Source: Acarospora socialis (lineage: Eukaryota; Ascomycota; Lecanoromycetes; Acarosporales; Acarosporaceae). Taken from it: a stretch of DNA of 64,000 bases. The stretch lies in contig JAMYGW020000001.1 in NCBI GenBank assembly GCA_025617375.2, positions 1,364,001 to 1,428,000 of the forward strand, given 5' to 3'. A program made the position numbers and the translations under genes. Under the pieces are notes generated by a model. It saw nothing but the letters and a program-made list of their open reading frames with translations, searched no databases and was not told where the DNA came from. The first letter of the stretch is position 1; every line of letters starts with the position of its first letter. This document shows positions 9,932 through 20,615 of the stretch, piece after piece.

Positions 9932-12060
9932 ATGGAGCACCCCTTGGCAACTGCTCCCGGCGCCGACATATCGCCCACTCATGCTACTACGCATCATGGG
10001 ATGAACCTGAACGAGAGGGAAATTTTCGACTACCTCCTTCATCCGGATGACAGTTACACCCCGGAAGGTGTCTACTGGGCCGATCTGCCCCTCGCAAAGC
10101 GTGTAGCTTTCGTCAGCAGATATGATGCGAAGGAAGCTGGAAGGGAGCTCAGGAACATAGGGAGGATGGCTAAGGCCGATCCCCTGAGTCCAGTGTCATA
10201 CTACTTCAAGAATATGGTCCTTCCCGGTGCAGGGCTCGGTCTAGAAGGGTCTGCATCATCTTCACCCGAGCGTAGGAGGTGATGTTTTGAGACTAACGAC
10301 TAGAGCATAGGTACGTGCTATTCTCGATCGGAAACGTGAAGCCGCTCTTCCAAAAGGTCTTCCCTGCTTGTTGGGGTAGCAAACCCACGGTCTGCAACCC
10401 CACCTGGATCGCTGCGGTGGAGTACCTCGAGATCTGCGGCATTATTGTCGGTCAGATCCTCGTTGGTATCCTTGGTGACTGGTTTGTCTTTATATCTGTA
10501 CCAACCGATATAACTTGGTCTCTGACGGGTTGCTCAGGCTCGGCCGCCGTTGGGGTCTTATCCAGGATGCGACAATCATGTTCATCGGTCTTCTCATGCT
10601 GACAGCTTCGTGGGGCACGACTCTCAATGGATTTGTCATTTGCTACTGCTGGTCACTTTTTTTTTACGGGATTGGGGTAGGGGGTGAATACCCCATGACG
10701 GCGACCTCCGGGATGGAAAACTCCGTCGGCTCTGGCAAGATCAGTACTAAAGAAGACCGACTTCATCGTGGGCGGAAAGTGACCTCTGCGTTCTTGATGC
10801 AAGGATGGGGCCAGTTTTTCAACCAAGCCATCCTGATCATCCTTCTTCTTTGTTTCCACCACGGCAGTGGTAATCCACCATATAGCACCGTGGCCGCCCA
10901 GTGGACTTATCGCGTATCTTTCGCCATCCCAGCCATTGGAACCTTGTGGCTCGTTTACTACCGTACATATAAGATGAAGTCCGCCAGCAAGCAGTTAGAT
11001 GCGGCGAAGAAGAAGAGCAAGGTCACCGGGTATGATGTCGCATCTCTAAGGCTTACTTTTACATACTTCGGTCCCCGCTTATTGGCCACCGCCGGAGGAT
11101 GGTTCGCCAACGACATTTTCTTCTACGGCAACAAGCTGTTTCAAAATGAGTTCATTAGTGTTATCAGCCCTCAGAGCACGTCAATCATGCCTGGATGGCT
11201 GTATAACCTGCTCAACGTCGGCGTAAGTCTGGTCGGGTACTATCTCGCCTGTAAGTTTAAAACAAGCGCCAGAAATAATGCCCAGAATCCTTGCTTACTC
11301 TCAAGAAGCTTTCTTGATCGACAGCAAACTTTACGGTCGAAAAAAGATGCAGATGATCGGCTTTTTGATGGATTTCATCCTTTTCATTGTGCCAGCGTTT
11401 CATTACAAATACTACACCACCAAGGAGCACATCGGAGCCTTTCAAGCCATGTACTTCCTTTCGTCATTCTTCAACCAGTTCGGTCCAAACAGTGTAACTT
11501 TTTTGGTAGCAGCGGAGGTCTTTCCAACACCCATTCGTGCAACTGCGCACGGCCTGTCAGCAGCTGTCGGTAAGCTCGGCGCCTTACTCGCTGCGGTCAT
11601 GTACAACTACATCAGCACACAGCAGAAGTTCTACATTGTGCCTTGGTTCGGCCTCATGGGGGTGCTCTTGACCTGGCTCTTCCTTCCCGATACCACCGGC
11701 TTGGATCTGAAGGAACAGGAACGTCGATGGCAGTTCATCCGTGCCGGTCGTGTGCAAGATTACCACGGAATCGCGATTCACCCCAAACATCTCTCGCTCT
11801 GGGAGCGGATCCGTGGGGTAGGGAAATTCTACGATCCAGAGTTGGATTACAAGCAGAAGATCGAGGAGATGAGGTCGGATTGGGAGACGAGCCAAGCCAG
11901 GAGACATGAAGAGAAGGCAATGCATGATGATGATATGCATGATGACAGTGTCTGGTCTAGCGACGTGTCGACGTTCTTCGAGAGGACGAGTCGGAACCCT
12001 TTGGTTGAAGGCAAGGAAAAGTACGACTCTAGCTCTAGTCCGGACCGGGATCGGAATTGA
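9932..12060 (+). CDS. MFS transporter, phosphate:H+ symporter / Git1-like
   Basis: Four exons (9932-10248, 10311-10481, 10538-11250, 11309-12060) joined by introns of 62, 56 and 58 bases give 650 residues. Intron 1 has a clear branch site (actaac). Splicing of intron 2 restores the MFS loop motif GDWLGRRWG after the second membrane segment, which strongly supports the model. Further conserved pieces are YGIGVGGEYPMTATSG, an FGPNSVTFLVAAEVFPT stretch and PDTTGLDLKEQE at the end of the last helix. About 12 membrane spans are expected, with both termini cytosolic and the site of action the plasma membrane. The family takes up inorganic phosphate or glycerophosphodiesters with protons; which substrate is used cannot be read here. 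The roughly 125-residue C-terminal tail is charged and carries a Met/His/Asp patch (MHDDDMHDD). It points away from the next gene and shares no operon. Confidence 0.88.
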
Positions 12061-12969
12061 GGCGCTGGGTTTCTACGAGTCCGCCTGTGAATGGGATCTG
12101 GCTGCTTTGGTGAAAGTCATTAGTGTCCTCTGCTTGAGTTTAGCAAGCGTGTTTGCACGTTATGTTGAATGAGCGTATGGCAAAAGGTGGCACTTTGTTC
12201 AACCAACCCAATCCAGCTCCTTGAACTAGTTGTGAAGGCCCATGATTCCGGTAGACCACAAATCAAAATTCATAGGCCACTGACTGAGTAGCCGTAGACC
12301 ACCCCTGATTGGGCAGAGGTTCCAGGCTTTTAAGCCTAAACCCACACCTAAACCCATGCCTGAATCCACGCACAAAACCCACCTGAAGTCTAAAGAGAGT
12401 AGCGAAAGTAGCTAAGATGACAGGAACAGTAAAGAAAGCGAGGTTCCAGGGGAGCCATATATTGGTACCAGTACTCTGTTTATAAGATTGCAACCCTAAG
12501 AAAGTTCGTGTAGAAACGTCATAACACCTCATGCTAATATGGGTTCAGGCATCAACTTAGGTGGGTTTTGTGCGTGGATTCAGGCATGGGTTTAGGTGTG
12601 GGTTTAGGCTTAAAAGCCTGGAACCTCTCCCTACCCAATCAGGGGTGGTCTACGGCTACTCAGTCAGTGGCCTATGAATTTTGATTTGTGGTCTACCGGA
12701 ATCACAGGTCGTTGTGAGTTCCAGAATCCGAAAAACTGATTCTGGTAGGAGGACCTTCCTCATAACTATAGCTATATGTCGACCGAATGTCTGTTGTGAG
12801 CTTTGATCAGGGTCCTGTTAAGCTAAGCAATCCCAAGGGAGAGCATCCCCAACTAGCACCATTCGGTAACCTCGGCAGCGAAGGGTCATAGTTATCCAAA
12901 CCCTCCCCAGATTCTGTGTCCTTTTCCCTAAACCAATCAAGCTCTACTACCCATCAACATCAAATCGCA
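12061..12969. other. Intergenic interval containing a foldback element
   Basis: Apart from the inverted-repeat element at 12243-12704 I see no gene. The 265 bases between the element and the lyase ATG serve as the lyase promoter; a TATA-like stretch (ctatagctatatg) lies near 12767-12780. Confidence 0.5.
12243..12704. mobile_element. MITE-like foldback element with ~145-bp terminal inverted repeats
   Basis: The left arm (12243-12384) and the right arm (12559-12704) are near-perfect reverse complements. They begin tgattccggtagac and end gtctaccggaatca. The only clear difference is a short block near the middle of the arms, where the right arm has four extra bases (ccta). The 174-base centre encodes nothing recognisable. 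Long arms, small size and no transposase fit a non-autonomous foldback or MITE-type DNA transposon. A target-site duplication is not certain; only CA is shared at the two borders. High arm identity suggests the insertion, or the formation of the palindrome, is recent. Confidence 0.8.
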
Positions 12970-14850
12970 ATGGCACCTCCAACGGGTGCGCAAATAATTG
13001 CGCGCTCCCTTCGAGACCTTGGCGTCACGGTTCTCTTTGGTATTGTCGGCATACCTGTGGTTGAGATTGCGGAGGAGGCCATCAATCTTGGAATCAGATT
13101 CATCGGGTTCAGGAATGAGCAGGCGGCCAGCTATGCTGCGAGCGCATATGGTTATCTGACGGGGAGACCGGGTGTGTGTCTGGTGGTGGGCGGGCCTGGT
13201 GTGTTGCACGCAATGGCTGGTGTGAGTTAACATAACTAAAGCTTTGCACAATATTTCCACTACTGGGATCTTGATCTTAGATGGGTGGACTCGTGCTTAT
13301 GCTCGGAGACGGTTGTATAGATTGGGAATTCTTCTGCGAACGCCTTCCCACTTCTCCTTCTCGCGGGATCGTCCGAAACCCACCTTGTCAGCAAAGGTGC
13401 CTTCCAAGAACTCGACGCTGTCTCCCTCCTCACGCCTCAGACCAAACTTGCTATCCGCCCTCCCGCCCTCGAATCAATCCCAGACATTATACAACACGCG
13501 TACAGGTTGTCATGGTATGGGCGGCCTGGCACGGGATTCGTAGATCTGCCGGCGGATCTAATACAAGGGGCCGTGGAGGACGCAGAGGATGCGCAGGACG
13601 CAAGTATAGTACCGGATCCGCCAAAAGGTGGTGCAGAGGAGGGAAAATTATTCAGGATTGTACAATTGTTGAAGAGCGCTAAGGCACCGCTGGTTGTGAT
13701 TGGCAAGGGCGCCGCATATGCGCAAGCTGAAGGTGTAATAAGGGAGCTGATTGACAAGACTCATATACCATTCTTACCGACTCCGATGGGCAAGGGTGTC
13801 GTTGCAGATTCACATCCTGCCAACACAGGGAGCGCGAGATCTACGGCGCTGAAGGAGGCAGACGTCGTGCTTGTACTTGGCGCCCGGTTGAACTGGATAT
13901 TGCATTTCGGCGATTCACCGAAATGGAATCCGAAGACACAATTCGTACAGGTCGACATATCCGCAGACGAGATTGGGAGGAATCGAGGGGATCCTGAATT
14001 AGGAATAGTCGGCGATGTAGGAGTAGTCGTTTCACAACTCACACGGCAACTAGGCTCGTGGCGATACGATATCCATCAGTCCGATTTTGTCAAGAGACTC
14101 GAGTCTGCAAAGGCCAAGAACGAAGCCAATGCCGCGAAGAAGGCGAAGGAGGATAAGACACCAATGACGTACGCGCGTGTCTTCGATGTCATCAAGTCAA
14201 CCCTCCATCGTCTCAGCCCGCCGGACGATGGTGGTGTTGTGTATGTGAGTGAGGGTGCAAACACGATGGACATCTCCAGGAGCGTCTTCAACGTCGAGCA
14301 CCCACGCCTAAGACTTGACGCTGGCACGTACGCTACCATGGGGGTCGGACTAGGCTACGCCATCGCTGCGCATGCAGCGTACAACGGTGCGGGCGCTGAA
14401 GGTAGTGCTGGGCCGGCGAAGAGCAAGAAAATTGTGGCATTGGAAGGTGACTCGGCATTCGGGTTCAGCGCAATGGAGGTGGAAACGATGGCGCGGTACG
14501 GTATGGATATACTTATCTACGTCATCAACAACGGCGGTGTCTATCATGGCGATTCCGACGACGTGGAAACATGGCTCGCCATGCAGAAGAAGACGGGAGA
14601 TGGGATCAAGGAAGGCGGTTTGAGGAGCACCAGTCTGGGATGGGAAGTTGGCTATGAGAAGATCGCGGAGGCGTGCGGAGGGAAAGGGTTCCTGGTCCGG
14701 ACGCCGGAAGAACTGGAGAGGGCGACAGTGGAGGGCTACAGATGCCAGAGCGTTTGTGTGGTGAATGTCATCATTGAAGCGGGGAGCGCCAAGAAATTGG
14801 AGTTTGGATGGCAAGCGAGTTCGAAGAAGGCGAAAAGGTCGAAATTATAA
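12970..14850 (+). CDS. 2-Hydroxyacyl-CoA lyase (ThDP enzyme), peroxisomal
   Basis: Two exons (12970-13221 and 13321-14850) with a 99-base GTGAGT...TATAG intron give 593 residues, the normal length for this family. It cleaves 2-hydroxy fatty acyl-CoA to formyl-CoA and an aldehyde one carbon shorter (peroxisomal alpha-oxidation), or acts on oxalyl-CoA-like substrates; the close relatives are human HACL1 and oxalyl-CoA decarboxylase. The N-terminal ThDP domain holds the catalytic Glu50 ([11 protein letters not shown]). Splicing restores the conserved segment [21 protein letters not shown] central domain follows, and the C-terminal domain has the ThDP/Mg motif [18 protein letters not shown] from about residue 458. 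The protein ends in SKL, a canonical PTS1 peroxisomal import signal. Acetolactate synthase and pyruvate decarboxylase are less likely because of the SKL and the HACL-like motifs. Confidence 0.9.
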
Positions 14851-15660
14851 CTGAGAAGAGTAGCCCCAAGGCCATCTAATGTTCGATCTTAGTCTTGAGT
14901 ACCATTGTATATAGCCCAAGGATATCAACAGTTCATGTTCATACATACAGTAATTGAGTCCTCTAACTCCTCTTCTATAAGTAGGACTACCGACTCAACG
15001 ATCAGCAATACTAAAACTCTCTCAAGCTTCACAGACAGGTCCCTCCTCACCTAGAATCCCAGAAACGAAATGTTGCTACCACCAAGACAAACACAAGCTT
15101 ATCGCTATCGATAAGGCTGACCCACCGAGCCTCGCTCGGACTTTTCATCAACTCCGACCCAAGCCAGGGTCTCGCTAAAACGGCAACTATCGGCAAGTTG
15201 CCGACCTTCCTAGGCTTGGCCATCGTCAGCTTCATAAGCAAAAAGCGGGCCAGGCTGACCCATTAGTAGTCACTGTTCCCATACGGATTGACTATGCAGC
15301 TCGTGTGACTAGCACCTCTGTGAGTCAGTTCGACGCCCTACAGTCCTCGAGTACCGTAACGCAAACGCAGGGTCCGAGGGCCCGATGGATGGGTACGAAA
15401 CGGTAACGGTGTTTGGATGACGCCGAGGGAACGTGTAAAGCTTCAGGATTTTGTCTGTTCTTAAAGCCGGGATGCCACGGGTTTTATCTTTCTGTGCTTA
15501 CATATCAGAGTTGTTAAATTTTACATTAAAGGTTGCAAAAGTCCGAGACTTGCTCTGGAGAAGGTTCACCATACTCTAATTTATCTTTGTGGTTTATTAT
15601 TATTGGAGTATATTGAACGGCGTCGAAGCTGAAGTCTCGGTGCTATTGTCGATCCGAACC
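14851..15660. other. Intergenic interval, no gene seen
   Basis: No supportable coding region. Two short perfect hairpins lie close together: CCGAGC/GCTCGG near 15125-15139 and cggcaact/agttgccg near 15180-15202. Their role is unknown. Confidence 0.4.
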
Positions 15661-16809
15661 ATGTCGGCCACGGTGATGGCGGCGCAGACGACGCATTACT
15701 ACCCCTGGACGCTCGCCATGAATGCGACGACGTCGATTATCAACATCCAAGAGATCCGACCGGCTCTGGCGCAATTGGCGGATCAGTTCCCATTGGCGAT
15801 GGCGTCGTTGTTGATACCAACGTTGCTGCTGTACCTGTCGATCTATGCGCGTGTGGTTGGGCATTACACGACATACAAAGTCCTGACCTTCAGCTCAATC
15901 GCGGCGTATTTTACCTGTCCGTACGTCACGCCCATCTATTGCGGCCCGGTGAGGTGTTTGCAGAACTTTGCAAGTATGAAGATGTTGTCGTTGCTCACAT
16001 ACGACGGAGGGGTGCTGATGTGACGATCAGTCGCCATCGGAACCATGAAAATGCTTGACATCTTCGCCCGCCGACACGCCTTGCCCGTCTACGCGTCCAG
16101 TCCGCGGCCTCGGCCGTTGCTCTTCGCCCTGGTGGTGTTGACCGAGCTGCGTTACGAGTCCTTCACGCCCAACCATATCCGTGTTGCCAAGAATGCCGAG
16201 AACTTCTCGGAACCGATGCAGCTGGCCGTCCACACCGGGATGTTTATGGCATTGCAATCTCTGCCTCAGATCTTTCCGACGGTTTTAGCATTCGAAGTGC
16301 TTTTAGCTATCTACATCTTGTGGACGAGCATGCACTTGGTGCTCCGTTATAAGAGTACCCCCGCACTCTTCGGTCCATTGTATCTGGCAGACTCCCTGAC
16401 TGGATTCTGGAGCGAAACGTGGCATAACGCATTTGCTTCGCCGTGCCAATCCATCGCCTACAACCCCGTCCGCATCACCCTCCCAAAGTACGGTGTCCCT
16501 GTCAGGGTAGCACGTTCTCTTGGCGTGTTAGCTGCGTTTGGACTTATGGCAATCTTCCACATGTACGCTCTAGCTCCGATATTGCCGAGAAGTAGCTTGA
16601 TACGGATCGGGCTATTCTTTCTGCTGAACGGGGTAGGGACGGTTGTGGAGGCTATGATATGGGGAAAGAGGAAGCACTGGGTGAAGGTGATCTTGGCCTG
16701 GACTTTTGAGACGATCTTGGCAACGTGGACGGCTCAAGCAGCGCACATACCCAACGGGCTCAGTAAGATTCCTTGGAGGGATATGTGCGGACCGCCGAGC
16801 GAGTGGTGA
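15661..16809 (+). CDS. MBOAT_2 / wax-synthase-like membrane O-acyltransferase
   Basis: Two exons (15661-15973, 16031-16809) with a 57-base intron (GTATGA...ATCAG) encode 363 residues. The join reads FAIAIGTMKMLDI, matching the family. Several hydrophobic segments (about 45-65, 75-95, 190-235, 270-330) indicate a multi-pass ER-type membrane protein. The conserved core reads LTGFWSETWHNAFASP, and the later hydrophobic segment contains the likely catalytic His in IFHMYALAP. Family members move acyl groups from acyl-CoA to alcohols or secondary metabolites (plant wax synthase, fungal relatives in metabolite clusters). The acceptor here is unknown. The gene follows the lyase by 0.8 kb on the same strand, but no cluster is evident. 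Confidence 0.8.
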
Positions 16810-17358
16810 ATAGACTATCATCATCTTTCTGATTACATTTATAATCTGCATTACATCGGCATGGAGTTGAGCTCGGCATGACTAGATTTACCGTGTGCGG
16901 ATCAGCGCCGTCAAGTCATTGTTTACCTATTATATCATAGGTTATACCCAGTGAGAACGGACGTGGATAATCACACGGATCTTACAAATTCCAGACTGTG
17001 CCGACCACAGCCAGGGCGCTGAGCTGTAAGATAAGATTGTGGTTAGAGCTGTGGCCGGACGTCGTAAGAGTAAAGTCTCGGAGTTACCCTTGCCCAGTGT
17101 CGAGTCTTGGCACTAAGTACTGACGCGACGGAAGCTACCGCGTAAAGTACCTCCCTTCGAATGCACAACGGATCTCCGAAGCTCGATAATCTTCTTGTCG
17201 ATTCCACAATACGATAGATAATCGGCTCGCATCTTGCAGTCATGTATATATCAGCCTGCGAGCATCCAGCGAATGAGCTTAATCTCCGCTCATTTATACC
17301 TTCCTTCACCACCAAAGCCACCGCAGCTACGGCGATGGCGTGCAGTCCACCAGCACCT
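16810..17358. other. Intergenic interval, no gene seen
   Basis: No coding region, repeat or RNA gene recognised; it serves as the terminator of the MBOAT gene and the promoter of the next gene. Confidence 0.4.
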
Positions 17359-18064
17359 ATGTTAAAGAAGAGGAAAGCCTTGCACAGCGCGGACGAGAAT
17401 TGGGATGTTTCAAGGTAAGCACAAGAAACGCTCATAGCAACATTGATCTAACCTTTGCCGTAGCCCGTCATGGCATTCGTATACGCCCACACAAACTTTC
17501 GAATCTGCATATCCAAGTTCTCAGATTCCCTTAACTCTGCTTCCGAACACGATCAGTAATACAAACGCCTTTCCTAACTTGAAACCATTGAGATCCTCGA
17601 CCTCTTTTCGGCCAGTTGGGCAAGCTCGCCTCAAAGCCCCTCGGCTTTCAAAGTCCCCTAAATTACACTCGATCGAACCACCTCTATCTGGCCTGTCACT
17701 TCCGTCCCCAAAGACAAAGTCACAACTCCTATCGCCCTGCCACATCTGCCACCGCCGCCCGACCACAACACATATCCTGGACTCTTTCACCGACTGCGCC
17801 AACTGTGGGTCACGGACCTGCTACGTCTGTCTGCGGCAATGTGTGGGACTACTATGCGGTCTGAGGAAGGCGGTGTGCAGTCAGTGTTCAGTGGAGAGGG
17901 GCGAGGACGGGGTGGTGTCATGTCTGGAGTGTTTGGAGTCCGAATTCCGGGATTCTGAGAGGAAGATTGAGCACATGGAGGGTTTCGAACTAGGAGAACG
18001 AGAAGGTGGAATGGGTCGAACGGTAGATTGGGTTATCAGGCAACAGGAATTGCGGGGACTCTGA
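17359..18064 (+). CDS. Cys-rich, probably zinc-binding conserved protein
   Basis: Exon 1 (17359-17414) and exon 2 (17464-18064) are joined across a 49-base intron (GTAAGC...CCGTAG with a CTAAC branch site) to give 218 residues. The N-terminal 95 residues are Ser/Pro/Leu-rich and probably disordered. The C-terminal half has closely spaced CxxC pairs: CHIC, CANC, CYVC, CSQC and CLEC, about eleven cysteines in 70 residues, suggesting two or more zinc sites in a RING- or treble-clef-like cluster. No classical RING spacing was confirmed. The segment RxVCSxCxVExGEDGVVxC looks conserved-protein-like, but I do not know a function. Splice phase and Cys pattern make the gene likely real. Confidence 0.7.
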
Positions 18065-18910
18065 TATTACGCAGGTATTGGTTGAACGAGTGGAGCGAGA
18101 GCAGTGATACCCCCCTTTGCAATCTGCTTGTCTTGCAGCGGTGGACATCTCTGCCCCATTAGCACGTACCTATAGCTATCTTTATGCCTTGAAGCAGTGC
18201 CGGGGCTATTGTTATCTCAAGATATGGCATCTCTCTTTCGATCATGGATAAGACAGTGCTTACGGCCAAGACTTTCTACTTAGAACAAACACTCGCTTCG
18301 GGGCAGCTCCTGCGGATGAGAATAAGCTCTGGCACATGTGCCAACGCTAACCTCAGGGATTGCCGGAAGCGTGCATCTGCGCAGTACGCATCAGGACAAA
18401 TCTCACTGGTACTGTTAAGTCGGGATAGATTGGCAGAGCAGTACATCACGTTCCAACAATGGGATATCAACCTTACCTTATGGATACACGAACCTGCCGC
18501 GGTTGAGATACCGTCCTAGAGACATCAGCACTACTCGCTCTGGTCAGAGATAAGCCTTTTCATATTTATCGGCATGACAAGAAATGCGAACAATGACAAA
18601 TAACGTAACACCGTTACAAACCATGCGTAAGGTAGTCTCGAAACTTCTGGAGGAAGGAAGACAGGAAGCTCTGTGAACGATGCAGGAGTGTGCCAAAGAA
18701 GTAGGGGTAAGACCCTGATGTCTTATATAATCATCCCAAGGAAGCGTTTCCGGGCTAGACTTAGTATGTAACTAGCCTGAAAATTATGGAAGTCTTGATC
18801 TGAATTATTTCCTGCTCCCTAAGGTACCAGAGAAATCTTCCCAAGTCACTACGATTCGGTCATTGTCATCAGCCCACCGTATCTTCTGGCCACCACGAGT
18901 CTAGTCCAAG
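18065..18910. other. Intergenic interval, no supported gene
   Basis: An ATG-initiated open frame of 91 codons lies at 18244-18519, but it has no recognisable feature and no splice partner. Nothing else was seen. Confidence 0.35.
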
Positions 18911-20128
18911 ATGTAAGTAATCAAGCTGGTGCAGGACTGGTTTCTGCTGCTGACTTGACCTGTCGAAGGTATTGCCTCCGCCGAACTGCCTTCCGCATTC
19001 TTTCCTCGTCACCCACATCTATAGTCTCTAAACCTCGCTCAATCGCTACCCTTCCTCCATCAGTCCTCCGCATCAGCCGCCAATCAGCTCTCATAAGATT
19101 ACAGACACGTTTCGCGAGCGACGATGCAACCACAGCCGAGCCAGAGGCTGAAGGCGCAACGCCAGCAGAAACCTCCTCTCACTCAATCGCTGCGTCATCG
19201 GACCCTAATCCCTCCACGACGACAGACACCAGTGTACCGTCTTCCGCAGACCAAGAAGATAGATCAACCATCGCAGCTGCCATCGATTCCGTAAAAGATA
19301 CGGCCACTGCCCAGGCCGCTGCTACCGCGGAATCATTTGTTAGGTCCGCAGAATCTGCAAAACAGGCCGTTGCAGATACCGCTGCTGCAGCCGGTGTAGG
19401 TTTCACACCGAAGGGTCAAGAAGAGTCCGGTACAAACTTTCAAGGTGGCAGGGGCACCAGTGGAAGATCCTCTGTGCCGTCAACGACCGTGTACGTTGGA
19501 AACCTTTATTTCGATGTCTCCGAAGAGGACCTGAGACGGGAGATGGAGAGGTTTGGGACGGTGATGAGCATTACGATAATCTACGATGGAAGAGGCCTCA
19601 GCAAAGGGTACGCGCTTTGACATTCTCAGACCGATCAAGTTTATGACGAGGCTTACACATACTTCCATCAGATTTGGATACATCGATTTTGCCAATGTCA
19701 GCCAGGCTGCGCAAGCGATTGAGGCCATGAATCAACAAGTTTTCGAGGGTCGCAGGATGACTGTGCAGTATGCAATGAAAAAGGAACCCCAAGAACGGAC
19801 CGGAAGTTCCAGGCACTCCCCTAGTAAAACACTCTTCATTGGCAACATGTCTTTTGAGATGTCCGACAAGGATCTCAACGAACTGTTTCGGGATGTCCAC
19901 AACGTCATTGATGTGAGAGTCGCAATCGATCGGAAGACGGGACAGCCTAGAGGGTTTGCTCATGCGGACTTCATCGATGTGAGAAGTGCGGAGAAGGCTT
20001 ATGAGCAGTTAAAAGGTAAGGAAGTCTACGGGAGACGGCTGAGGGTCGATTTCAGCGTCCCCGCGACGCAGGTCAGAAGAACACCGTCTCAGCCACCTAC
20101 GACTGGTACAAGAGGAATGGGCCCTTAG
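18911..20128 (+). CDS. Two-RRM RNA-binding protein with mitochondrial presequence
   Basis: Exons 18911-18912, 18969-19607 and 19672-20128 give 365 residues. The start codon itself is split: AT lies before a GTAAGT intron and G after it. The N-terminus is rich in Arg, Ser and Leu and lacks acidic residues (MYCLRRTAFRILSSS...), a typical mitochondrial targeting sequence of about 50 residues. An Ala/Ser/Thr-rich linker follows. RRM1 (about 174-250) has RNP2 VYVGNL and RNP1 GFGYIDF, the latter restored only by removing the 64-base second intron. RRM2 (about 266-340) has LFIGNM and RGFAHADF. It probably binds mitochondrial transcripts. The identity of the single yeast or animal counterpart is not clear; nucleolin-like RRMs are the closest in style. 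Confidence 0.82.
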
Positions 20129-20615
20129 ACCGAGAGCAGGCCTGAGCTAGGTCGAGAATGTCATGGGTTGTCAGGCGTTGTCTCGTAGATATAGTCTGAT
20201 TCATCCGCATCATTCCTCGGGCACTTATTTTTCAAACCTTTCGGCTTCTCTCGTGTCCTTATCTTCTTCTATAGCGTCTTTGTACGAGCTGTATCATAAT
20301 ATGGAGCAGGTCTGGCCGCAAAACAAACCCTTTCCGCTCTGAGTCTCTCCGGTGGGTCTGACTTCTTCGCATGAGAAATGCACGTGATCTCGCGTAATCT
20401 TACCAGGTATTGCAAACCTCGGCGAAAGTCACTTGCGGACCGACGAGGGGCGAAATCCCCCACAAGCATCTCACACCTCATAAACTTCCATGAAACTTTG
20501 CGGTCTTAGCTAGGTAGCTACTTCTCAGCACGGGTATAACATCTGAGTGATCCTGGTTCTCTCCTACATAGATAGCACCTTGCGTGCTCCACGTTTCACC
20601 GGCACAAGAACGGCA
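20129..20615. other. Intergenic interval, promoter of PEX5
   Basis: No gene seen. A CACGTG hexamer lies at 20381-20386, about 230 bases before the PEX5 start; its role is unknown. Confidence 0.35.

Noticed and set aside
12720-12900. Possible 5S rRNA or other structured RNA before the lyase
   Set aside because: No match to 5S rRNA internal control sequences or any RNA I recognise.
13261-13320. Extra coding exon starting ATGGGTGGACTC in the lyase gene
   Set aside because: It is out of phase with the following exon. Skipping to the TATAG acceptor at 13320 restores the conserved sequence.
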